From NCBI GenBank assembly GCA_964533735.1, contig CAZHMD010000001.1, forward strand, positions 62,001-126,000: a DNA stretch of 64,000 bases. The letters run 5' to 3'. Below, one piece after another: positions 51,384 to 58,115 of the stretch. Both the position numbers and the translations under genes were made by a program. The notes under the pieces were generated by a model. The model was not told the DNA's origin, did no database searches, and worked only from the letters and a program-made list of their open reading frames with translations. The DNA comes from UBA6107 sp964533735. GTDB lineage: Bacteria; Chloroflexota; Anaerolineae; Anaerolineales; Anaerolineaceae. Position 1 is the stretch's first letter; each line of letters starts with the position of its first letter.

Positions 51384-52526
51384 ATGAGACTTCACGAATA
51401 CCAGTCGAAGAGTCTTTTTGCGAAGTACGGGATACCCATACCTAACGGTAGAATTGCCAGTTCTGTACAAGAAGTAAAAAAAATCAGTGAAGAGTTAGGT
51501 GGAAAAGTAGTAATTAAATCGCAGGTTCTGGTAGGCGGGCGGGGTAAAGCCGGAGGAATCCGATTGGCAAAGAACCCTATAGAAGCTGAATCATTTGCCA
51601 AACAAATATTGGCGATGGAAATCAAGGGTATTCCGGTGCGAAAGGTGCTTGTTGATGAAGCTGTTTCGATTGATAAAGAAATTTATTTAAGTATTGCCAA
51701 CGATCGCAACAGTCAAAAACCAATTTTGATGGCTTCAAGTGCAGGCGGTGTCGATATAGAAGAAACCGCGATAAAAACCCCGGAAAAAATCATCAAGAGA
51801 ACAGTTGATCCTTTAATCGGATTGCGGGATTACCAATTAAGAGATATCGCCATCAGTATTGACCTGGACAGAAAATACTGGAAAGTATTTGGAGAAATCA
51901 TCAGTGCTTTGTGGCGATTATATGTCGAGTGTGATGCGACCATTGTTGAAATTAATCCTCTGGTTATCACCGCAGATGACAGAATCATCGCTTTGGACGC
52001 AAAAGTGGTTCTTGATGATAATTCTATGTTCCGTCACCCAGATCTGGCCGAGATGAGGGATCTTGAGGCTGAAGAACCGGCGGAAAATGAAGGCAGGAAA
52101 TCCGGTGTCGTGTTCATCAAGTTGGATGGAAACATTGGTTGCCTGGTTAATGGGGCTGGTCTGGCGATGGCTACGATGGATATCATCAAATTACTGGGTG
52201 GGGAACCGGCGAATTTCCTCGATATTGGTGGTGGGGCTTCGTCTGAGAAAGTTGCAGCCGCATTCAGAATCATCCTTGCAGATACTAAAGTAAAGGCTAT
52301 ATTGGTCAATGTTTTTGGCGGGATCACACGATGTGATGAAGTAGCCATAGGAATATTAGGAGCAATAAAACAGGTAAAACCGAAGATCCCGGTAATAGTG
52401 CGGCTTGTTGGTACAAATAAAGACGAAGGCATGAATTTGCTTGAGGGATCTAAACTTCTCACTGCAGACTCTTTATTTACTGCGGCAAAACTGGCTATTG
52501 AAAACGCTCAAGGGGCTGCAATATGA
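51384..52526 (+). CDS. sucC: Succinyl-CoA synthetase beta subunit
   Basis: 380 residues. The N-terminal MRLHEYQSKSLFAKYGI, ATP-grasp residues (GKVVIKSQVLVGGRGKAGG), IVEINPLV and the C-terminal ligase motif FLDIGGGAS plus LVNVFGGITRCDEVA are canonical. With SucD it interconverts succinyl-CoA and succinate with ATP or GTP formation. A TTG at 51381 is in frame; the ATG at 51384 is preferred (AAGGTGG upstream). It overlaps sucD by 4 nt. Confidence 0.94.
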   Translation: MRLHEYQSKSLFAKYGIPIPNGRIASSVQEVKKISEELGGKVVIKSQVLVGGRGKAGGIRLAKNPIEAESFAKQILAMEIKGIPVRKVLVDEAVSIDKEIYLSIANDRNSQKPILMASSAGGVDIEETAIKTPEKIIKRTVDPLIGLRDYQLRDIAISIDLDRKYWKVFGEIISALWRLYVECDATIVEINPLVITADDRIIALDAKVVLDDNSMFRHPDLAEMRDLEAEEPAENEGRKSGVVFIKLDGNIGCLVNGAGLAMATMDIIKLLGGEPANFLDIGGGASSEKVAAAFRIILADTKVKAILVNVFGGITRCDEVAIGILGAIKQVKPKIPVIVRLVGTNKDEGMNLLEGSKLLTADSLFTAAKLAIENAQGAAI

Positions 52527-53389
52527 GTATCCTGGCAAACCATGAAACAAGATTGATTGTTCAGGGAATTACGGGTAATGAAGGTTTGTTCCATGCAGAA
52601 CAAATGATGTTGTATAAGACCAATATTGTTGCTGGAGTGACCCCGGGTAAAGGCGGAGGGTGGGTATTAAATGGCAAGATACCTGTCTTTGACACTATAC
52701 AAACGGCTGTTGATGCAACAGGAGCAAATGCCAGTGTAATTTTTGTTCCAGCAAAATACACTGCTGATGCCATTTATGAAGCTGCAGATGCGGATATTCC
52801 ATTAGTGGTTTGTATTACGGAAGGGGCCCCTATCCAGGATATGATGCGCGTTAAACAGTATCTTCGGTCCCGCAAGACCCGGTTGATTGGCCCTAACTGT
52901 CCGGGGTTGTTGACACCGGGCGTTGCCAAGATCGGTATTATCCCGGGGAATATCTCTACTCCGGGAAACATCGGGATCATTTCACGTTCGGGTACATTAA
53001 CTTATGAAGTTTTATACGCTTTACGGCAAAACAACATGGGTGTATCTACATGCGTAGGAATTGGCGGAGATCCTGTAAAAGGATTGGGTTTTATAGAACT
53101 ACTGGAATTATTCGAAGCCGATGCGAATACAGATGTAATTGTAATGATCGGTGAAATTGGCGGGAATGAAGAAGAAGTGGCTGCGGATTACATCGCACGC
53201 AGACTAACAAAACCAGTGGTAGCATTTATTGCTGGTATATCAGCTCCGCCGGGTAGACGCATGGGTCACGCGGGTGCGATTATTGAAGGGTTATCGGGTT
53301 CTGCCGAAAGTAAAATTAAAAAACTGGAATCCGTCGGGGTAAAAATTGCACAATTCCCAGAACAGATCCCAGAACTGATAAAACTTTAG
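52523..53389 (+). CDS. sucD: Succinyl-CoA synthetase alpha subunit
   Basis: 288 residues with the CoA-binding Rossmann domain (LIVQGITGNEGLFHAEQM, TPGKGGGWV), VPAKYTADAI, LIGPNCPGLLTPG and the phosphohistidine loop GRRMGHAGAII. All match a complete SucD. The start overlaps the sucC stop in an ATGA, which suggests translational coupling. It converges with the ACP gene, leaving a 12-nt gap. Confidence 0.94.
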   Translation: MSILANHETRLIVQGITGNEGLFHAEQMMLYKTNIVAGVTPGKGGGWVLNGKIPVFDTIQTAVDATGANASVIFVPAKYTADAIYEAADADIPLVVCITEGAPIQDMMRVKQYLRSRKTRLIGPNCPGLLTPGVAKIGIIPGNISTPGNIGIISRSGTLTYEVLYALRQNNMGVSTCVGIGGDPVKGLGFIELLELFEADANTDVIVMIGEIGGNEEEVAADYIARRLTKPVVAFIAGISAPPGRRMGHAGAIIEGLSGSAESKIKKLESVGVKIAQFPEQIPELIKL

Positions 53390-53401
53390 TAATTTTCGGG
53401 T

Positions 53402-53638
53402 TTATTTCTTGTGCGAATCGATATAAGCGACAGCATCGCCAACTGTTTTAATTGTTCGGGCATCTTCGTCGTTAATATTAATATCAAATTTTTCACAAAA
53501 ACCATCGATCAGGAAGAACTGGTCCATGGAGTCAGCTTTCAGATCCTCAACGAATCTGATTTCTTCTCGAACTTCCTTTTCGTCAATCTTTAAAACTTCA
53601 ACAATCACTTCTTTTACTTTTTGAAAAGTTTCACTCAT
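53402..53638 (-). CDS. acpP: Acyl carrier protein
   Basis: 78 residues, acidic, all-helical. The phosphopantetheine site is the Ser in ADSMDQFF, where the common form is ADSLDTVE; the residues after it are Phe-rich, so its partner surface may differ from the main fatty-acid ACP. GGAGG precedes the ATG and a TTGACA-N16-TACAAT promoter lies upstream, so it looks monocistronic. No fab genes are adjacent; a second, more typical ACP may exist elsewhere. Confidence 0.85.
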   Translation of the reverse strand: MSETFQKVKEVIVEVLKIDEKEVREEIRFVEDLKADSMDQFFLIDGFCEKFDININDEDARTIKTVGDAVAYIDSHKK

Positions 53639-53681
53639 TCAAAAACCTCCATGGTCAGTTTGAAATCTCAGTAATAGGTAA

Positions 53682-53709
53682 ATTGTAACTACCATGCTCA
53701 ATCTGTCAA
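53682..53709 (-). promoter_or_regulatory. Promoter of the ACP gene
   Basis: A perfect TTGACA (53709-53704), 16-nt spacer and TACAAT (53687-53682) on the minus strand, about 44 nt before the ATG. Confidence 0.75.
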
Positions 53710-53821
53710 GAGACGGAGCAATTGTTGCCAGTCAAATATCAAATTCTACAACCTTAACACTTCAACCAATCACAAGGTACGAGAATCAGCCGAACCAGAC
53801 CAATTATGTTGTTTTGTTATT

Positions 53822-53830
53822 TGGTATACT
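53822..53830 (+). promoter_or_regulatory. Extended -10 promoter for idi2
   Basis: TGG-TATACT ends 19 nt before the ATG at 53850. The short leader has AAAGG as ribosome site. Confidence 0.5.
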
Positions 53831-53849
53831 CACATAAAGGTAACAAAAA

Positions 53850-54878
53850 ATGGATTCCAACGATGAAACCAAAAAGCGCAAGAATGATCATATCCGGATC
53901 AACCTTGAACAAAATATTGATTCAAGTGTAAGCGTTGGATTTGACCAATATAGGTTTACTCACAACGCTTTACCAGAAATTGACCTCAAGAAGATAAACC
54001 TGGAGAGCACATTTTTAGGCAGGATTCTAAAAGCTCCTCTTTTGATATCCTCAATGACCGGGGGAACTGCCGCTGGAGAGGAAATCAACATTCACTTGGC
54101 AGAAGCCGCCCAGCAAACTGGAATCGCCATGGGTGTTGGTTCACAACGCAGCGAAGTTCAAAATTCAATCGAATTAAGGAAATTCAACATCCGTCAGTAT
54201 GCCCCTGACATCCCGCTATATGCCAACCTGGGGGCTGTGCAATTGAACTATGGTTTCGGATTGGATGAGTGTAAAAAAGCCATTAACAGCATCCAGGGAG
54301 ACGCGTTAATTCTGCATTTAAATCCACTCCAGGAAGCCTTGCAGCCTGAGGGTCAAACTAATTTTGCAGGTTTGTTGAAAAAAATTGAAGCCATCTGTAT
54401 AAAAATTGAAGTTCCAGTCATCGTGAAAGAAGTTGGATGGGGAATCTCGAATTCAGTAGCAAAAAAGCTGATCGATGCAGGGGTTTCATGTATTGATGTA
54501 GCCGGGGCAGGAGGAACATCATGGGCACTGGTTGAAAAATTTCGCAACAGCGATTTGAACCGGATCGCAATTAGTGAGCATTTTCACGATTGGGGTATAC
54601 CGACTTCAGACTGTGTGAGAGATTTGCACAAAACCTTGCCTGGAATTCCCCTGATAGCCTCTGGTGGTATTAAGAGAGGGATCGATATTGGAAAATCCAT
54701 CGCGCTGGGGGCAAGCATAGCCGGCGTTGCAGGTGTCTTCTTTAGAGAAGCGGCCATTTCTACCGAAGCGGTAATAAGAAAAATTCTAGAATTTACAACC
54801 GAACTGCATATTACCATGTTTGTTGTTGGTGCTGGGGACACCATAACACTGGCGAAAATTCCAATCAATAAAATATGA
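53850..54878 (+). CDS. fni: Isopentenyl-diphosphate isomerase, type 2 (FMN-dependent)
   Basis: 342 residues with the TIM-barrel signatures of type 2 IDI: RKNDHIRINLEQN at the start, LISSMTGGTAAG, GVGSQRSEV, HLNPLQEALQPEGQTNF, VKEVGWGIS, the FMN-binding VAGAGGTSW and ASGGIKRGIDIGKSIALGAS. It interconverts IPP and DMAPP. It overlaps the polyprenyl synthase start by 4 nt (ATGA), a coherent isoprenoid pair. The upstream pathway (MEP or mevalonate) is not in the window. Confidence 0.93.
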   Translation: MDSNDETKKRKNDHIRINLEQNIDSSVSVGFDQYRFTHNALPEIDLKKINLESTFLGRILKAPLLISSMTGGTAAGEEINIHLAEAAQQTGIAMGVGSQRSEVQNSIELRKFNIRQYAPDIPLYANLGAVQLNYGFGLDECKKAINSIQGDALILHLNPLQEALQPEGQTNFAGLLKKIEAICIKIEVPVIVKEVGWGISNSVAKKLIDAGVSCIDVAGAGGTSWALVEKFRNSDLNRIAISEHFHDWGIPTSDCVRDLHKTLPGIPLIASGGIKRGIDIGKSIALGASIAGVAGVFFREAAISTEAVIRKILEFTTELHITMFVVGAGDTITLAKIPINKI

Positions 54879-55897
54879 AAATCGAAAATTTCGACATCAA
54901 TGCCAAAATGCAAAGAAACCTCAATATTGAATTAGTTTCAATTATTGAACAATACCTTCCCGATTATCCACAATTGTATAGAACCATGATCGAATATCAA
55001 TTGGGGATGGATCGCCAGGGCAACAACGACAAATCCCAGGGAAAAAGGCTGCGCTCACTTTTTGTTCTCCAGGTCTGCCAGGCAATGGGAGGCAACTGGC
55101 AGGATGCATTACCCGCAGCAGCATCAGTGGAGCTTTTGCATAATTTTTCCTTAATCCATGATGATATCCAGGATGGAAGCGAAACTAGACGAGGGAAAGA
55201 TACGGTTTGGAGAAAATGGGGGATTGCACAGGCAATCAATATTGGCGATGCCATGCTCACCCTGTCTTTTCTCTCTTTGGGGCGCCTTGAATCAAAGTTG
55301 GATCACAAGGCAATTAATGCAATGAAAATGCTTCTCGAACAGACATGCCTGACACTTACAAAAGGTCAATTCCTGGATCTGGCTTACGAAAAAGAGGAAG
55401 AAATTCCAATGGATTTGTATTGGGATATGGTTAATGGAAAAACGGCAGTATTATTGAGCGCCAGTTGTAAATTAGGTGCCATGGTCAGTGGGGCTGATCA
55501 AAGATTTGTTGAAAAGATTGGACGATTTGGAATCACTTTTGGATTGGCCTTCCAGGTACAGGATGATTACCTTGGTATTTGGGGAGATCCGAAGATCACT
55601 GGCAAATCCCAATATACCGACCTGTTAAGTCATAAAAAGACATTTCCGATTCTGCAAGGATTAATAATTAATAAGGGGTTTACAAATTTGTGGAATCAAC
55701 CAGGTGTAATTGATGAGAAAAAAGCATTGGAATTGGCCGGGCATCTGGAAAATGAAGGGATAGAAAATCAAACAAAACGAACCTATTCCGACCTGTATGA
55801 CACCGCCGGGCAGGAATTGGACAATCTTAATCTGAATCGAGAATCGGCTGTGCCTTTGTACGATCTCATAAAGGCAATACGGCAGCGTGTGATGTAG
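54875..55897 (+). CDS. Polyprenyl diphosphate synthase
   Basis: 340 residues of the trans-isoprenyl synthase family. The first Asp-rich motif is LIHDDIQDGSETRRG and the second is QVQDDYLGIWGD; GKRLRSLFVLQ is the usual lead. It condenses IPP onto allylic diphosphates to give C15-C20 or longer chains for quinones, carotenoids or lipids; chain length cannot be read reliably. It overlaps fni by 4 nt and converges with folK, leaving 3 nt. Confidence 0.9.
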   Translation: MKIENFDINAKMQRNLNIELVSIIEQYLPDYPQLYRTMIEYQLGMDRQGNNDKSQGKRLRSLFVLQVCQAMGGNWQDALPAAASVELLHNFSLIHDDIQDGSETRRGKDTVWRKWGIAQAINIGDAMLTLSFLSLGRLESKLDHKAINAMKMLLEQTCLTLTKGQFLDLAYEKEEEIPMDLYWDMVNGKTAVLLSASCKLGAMVSGADQRFVEKIGRFGITFGLAFQVQDDYLGIWGDPKITGKSQYTDLLSHKKTFPILQGLIINKGFTNLWNQPGVIDEKKALELAGHLENEGIENQTKRTYSDLYDTAGQELDNLNLNRESAVPLYDLIKAIRQRVM

Positions 55898-55900
55898 TAA

Positions 55901-56371
55901 TTAATCCGGAAGAATCATTCCGATATTTTTTGCCTGACCGGTAAGCCCAAGATTACTGGCGATTTCCTTAAGGGTTTTCCCCGAGGTTTGATCAATAAAT
56001 AAAGGAAGCAAATCCGCAAGAGGTAAAGCTAGATGTTCCATGTTGAAGATAGTTGCATCCATAACATCATTATTAAAAATCACTATGTCAATGTCGATCG
56101 TGCGGGGAGCGTTCTTATCCGGCAATCGTACGCGCCCCATGACCTCTTCAATATGGCAGAGGCACTGTTCTTTGAGTAAATAGGCATCCAGTTCAGTTTC
56201 GATTTCCGCAGCAGTATTGTAAAAATCTGGTGCATCTGCGCCAATCGACGTGGTTCTCCAGGTGGAAGAAACCTGTTTTAAGGTAAATGAATCCCGTAGG
56301 TAGTTTAGTGCTTTGGGGATATTCTCATCCGGATTAATGTTGGATCCAAGGATCAGGAACGCATGGTTCAT
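55901..56371 (-). CDS. folK: HPPK, folate biosynthesis
   Basis: 156 residues of 2-amino-4-hydroxy-6-hydroxymethyldihydropteridine diphosphokinase: LILGSNINPDENIPKALNYL at the N-terminus, the SSTWRTTSIG loop, and the RTIDIDIVIFNND motif with the metal-binding Asp pair. It is 9 nt downstream of folB, the normal order of pathway steps. The final step enzyme folP is not in the window. Confidence 0.92.
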   Translation of the reverse strand: MNHAFLILGSNINPDENIPKALNYLRDSFTLKQVSSTWRTTSIGADAPDFYNTAAEIETELDAYLLKEQCLCHIEEVMGRVRLPDKNAPRTIDIDIVIFNNDVMDATIFNMEHLALPLADLLPLFIDQTSGKTLKEIASNLGLTGQAKNIGMILPD

Positions 56372-56380
56372 GAATTCGCC

Positions 56381-56731
56381 TTACTTGTGCCTTTCTATCT
56401 CCACACCTGCAGACCGGGCGAACCGTACTGCTCCTGGTTTTTCTACCCGAACTACGACACCCTTCACATGGGGTTCATCCAGACAAATTGATGCAATATC
56501 AGCAGCTAATGCCTCAACGGTATATCGTTTGATCGATTCCACGTGGGCAAGTATTTTCTTCGCAACTGTCCGATAATTGACACTGGCTTCAACTTCATCC
56601 GACTTGGCTGCGTTTTCTGTAACCGCGCTGATGGTAACGTTTACCAGGATGTCCTGGGGTTGTTCGCGTTCTTTTTCAGAAATACCGATAACCCCCCGTA
56701 TTAATAGATCGGTTATGAAGATTTTATCCAT
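56381..56731 (-). CDS. folB: Dihydroneopterin aldolase
   Basis: 116 residues with the conserved ITDLLIRGVIGISEKEREQPQ start and catalytic residues in VNYRTVAKKI and VRVEKPGAVRFA. It converts dihydroneopterin to 6-hydroxymethyldihydropterin, the substrate of FolK encoded next. It follows the SDR gene by 12 nt. Confidence 0.92.
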   Translation of the reverse strand: MDKIFITDLLIRGVIGISEKEREQPQDILVNVTISAVTENAAKSDEVEASVNYRTVAKKILAHVESIKRYTVEALAADIASICLDEPHVKGVVVRVEKPGAVRFARSAGVEIERHK

Positions 56732-56743
56732 GGTTTCTTCTTT

Positions 56744-57493
56744 CTACTTAACCAACTGACGTCCACCATCGAGGTGAATGACCTGACCGGTTAGCGAAAC
56801 CGGTCTTTTCAATAAGTATATCAGCAGGGAGTGCAGTTCACTCAATTCAGCCCATCTCTTCAAAGGCACCTTTTCAAGGAGTTTGAGGTCGACCTTTTCA
56901 TTTTCAGGGGGAAGGATTGCCCCCAAAGCAATGGCGTTTACTGAGATATTTGGGGCAAGTGATAGCGCTAAAGATTGTGTCATCGCGACCAGGGATGCCT
57001 TGCTTATGGTGTATGCAAAGTGATCCTTGCCAGGCCGGAGCGCTCTCCAATCCACCAGGTTAATGATCATACCTTTAGATAAATCTCCTATCTCCCTGGC
57101 AAAAGCCTGGGAAAGTTGGAATGGTGCAGTTAGGTTTATTTGAATATTGTGCTGCCAAGAGGATCGTGACGTTTCGAAAAATGACCCGGGATGAAAAATA
57201 GAGGCATTATTGATTAATGCAGTCACCGAAGTTAATGCAAATGCTTCGTGGCATAACCTTGTTAGATCCTTTTCTTTAGAAATATCTGCCTGCAGCAGCC
57301 ACACTTGCCGGCCAGCCTCCTGTATTTGAATGGCAAGGCTCTCCGCATCCTTTGAGGAATTATTGAAGTGGATAATTACATTTGCCCCTGATCCAGCTAC
57401 TGCCAAAGCCATGAATCGGCCTAACCGCCTGGCTGCTCCGGTTATGAAGATTGTCTGACCCTCTAAGGGGAGGTTTGTGCTCAATTTGGTCAT
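56744..57493 (-). CDS. Pteridine-reductase-like SDR, candidate FolM
   Basis: About 249 residues from the ATG at 57493; the longer frame into the copper promoter is not supported. The cofactor motif reads TGAARRLGR, the Arg-rich form seen in PTR1/FolM pteridine reductases rather than TGxxxGIG. NNASIF and YTISKASLVAM are the other SDR motifs. With folB and folK downstream, reduction of dihydrofolate or dihydromonapterin is a reasonable inference. It is divergent from csoR, and its start region is 108 nt from csoR. Confidence 0.75.
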   Translation of the reverse strand: MTKLSTNLPLEGQTIFITGAARRLGRFMALAVAGSGANVIIHFNNSSKDAESLAIQIQEAGRQVWLLQADISKEKDLTRLCHEAFALTSVTALINNASIFHPGSFFETSRSSWQHNIQINLTAPFQLSQAFAREIGDLSKGMIINLVDWRALRPGKDHFAYTISKASLVAMTQSLALSLAPNISVNAIALGAILPPENEKVDLKLLEKVPLKRWAELSELHSLLIYLLKRPVSLTGQVIHLDGGRQLVK

Positions 57494-57536
57494 AGTTCCA
57501 TAGTATGAGGGATGAGGAAGAATGTCAATAGGGGGA

Positions 57537-57590
57537 TTGACAAACATACAGGTTGTTGATAATATATATGTATCCCCCCCGGTGGGGGGA
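57537..57590 (+). promoter_or_regulatory. csoR promoter and CsoR-type operator
   Basis: TTGACA (57537-57542), a 17-nt spacer and TAATAT (57560-57565), then the dyad TCCCCCC-CGGT-GGGGGGA (57573-57590). G-tract dyads of this kind are the known binding sites of CsoR-family copper repressors. The dyad overlaps the transcript start and leads into the GGGAG ribosome site, so bound CsoR would block transcription. Confidence 0.75.
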
Positions 57591-57600
57591 GGGAGATAGT

Positions 57601-57867
57601 ATGCAAAACAACAAAGTAATGCAGCGTATGCTGACAATTGAAGGTCATCTAAAGGGAATCTCAAGGATGGTTGAGAACGAAGAGTATTGTGTTGATATCA
57701 TCCGGCAAATCCAGGCTGTTCAAAGCGCTCTCAATAAAGTTAGTGCTTTGATCCTCGATGACCACTTGAACTCTTGTGTGATCACAGCAATCCAGGGGGA
57801 GGATGTGGGAGAGCGCGAAAGAGTACTCAAGGAAATCAGTGATATTTTTTCTCACACTACAAAATGA
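57601..57867 (+). CDS. csoR: Copper-sensing repressor CsoR
   Basis: 88 residues from the ATG at 57601. Helical CsoR/RcnR family: RMLTIEGHLKGISRMVE, then the Cu(I) ligands C30 (EEYCVDI), H55 and C59 (DDHLNSC), the C-H-C set of true copper sensors. A longer frame starts at 57553 inside the promoter and is rejected. It sits behind its own likely operator and ahead of copZ and copA, so it should repress the operon until Cu(I) binds. Confidence 0.92.
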   Translation: MQNNKVMQRMLTIEGHLKGISRMVENEEYCVDIIRQIQAVQSALNKVSALILDDHLNSCVITAIQGEDVGERERVLKEISDIFSHTTK

Positions 57868-57881
57868 TAAGGAGAACCGAA

Positions 57882-58088
57882 ATGAAGAAAGTAACTTACG
57901 AAGTACCTGCAATTAATTGCATGCATTGTATTCACACCATAAAAATGGAACTTGGCGATTTGCCCGGGGTGACATCTGTCGAAGCAGATGCCTCAACCAA
58001 AATTGTGGTTGTAGAGTATGAAGAACCGGCTGATGAAACTAAAATTGAAGGCTTATTGAAAGAAATTAATTATCCAGTAAAGAAATAA
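57882..58088 (+). CDS. copZ: Copper chaperone CopZ-like
   Basis: 68 residues from the ATG at 57882 (AAGGAG upstream). A single heavy-metal-associated domain with INCMHCIHTI (MxCxxC variant) binds Cu(I) and hands it to the ATPase encoded 27 nt downstream. It lies 14 nt after csoR. Confidence 0.9.
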   Translation: MKKVTYEVPAINCMHCIHTIKMELGDLPGVTSVEADASTKIVVVEYEEPADETKIEGLLKEINYPVKK

Positions 58089-58115
58089 CCATTCACAATT
58101 ACAGGTAAATTCATC

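Noticed and set aside
57553..57600. Upstream extension of csoR
   Set aside because: It would run through the -10 box and the operator; the ATG at 57601 has a proper ribosome site and begins the family domain.
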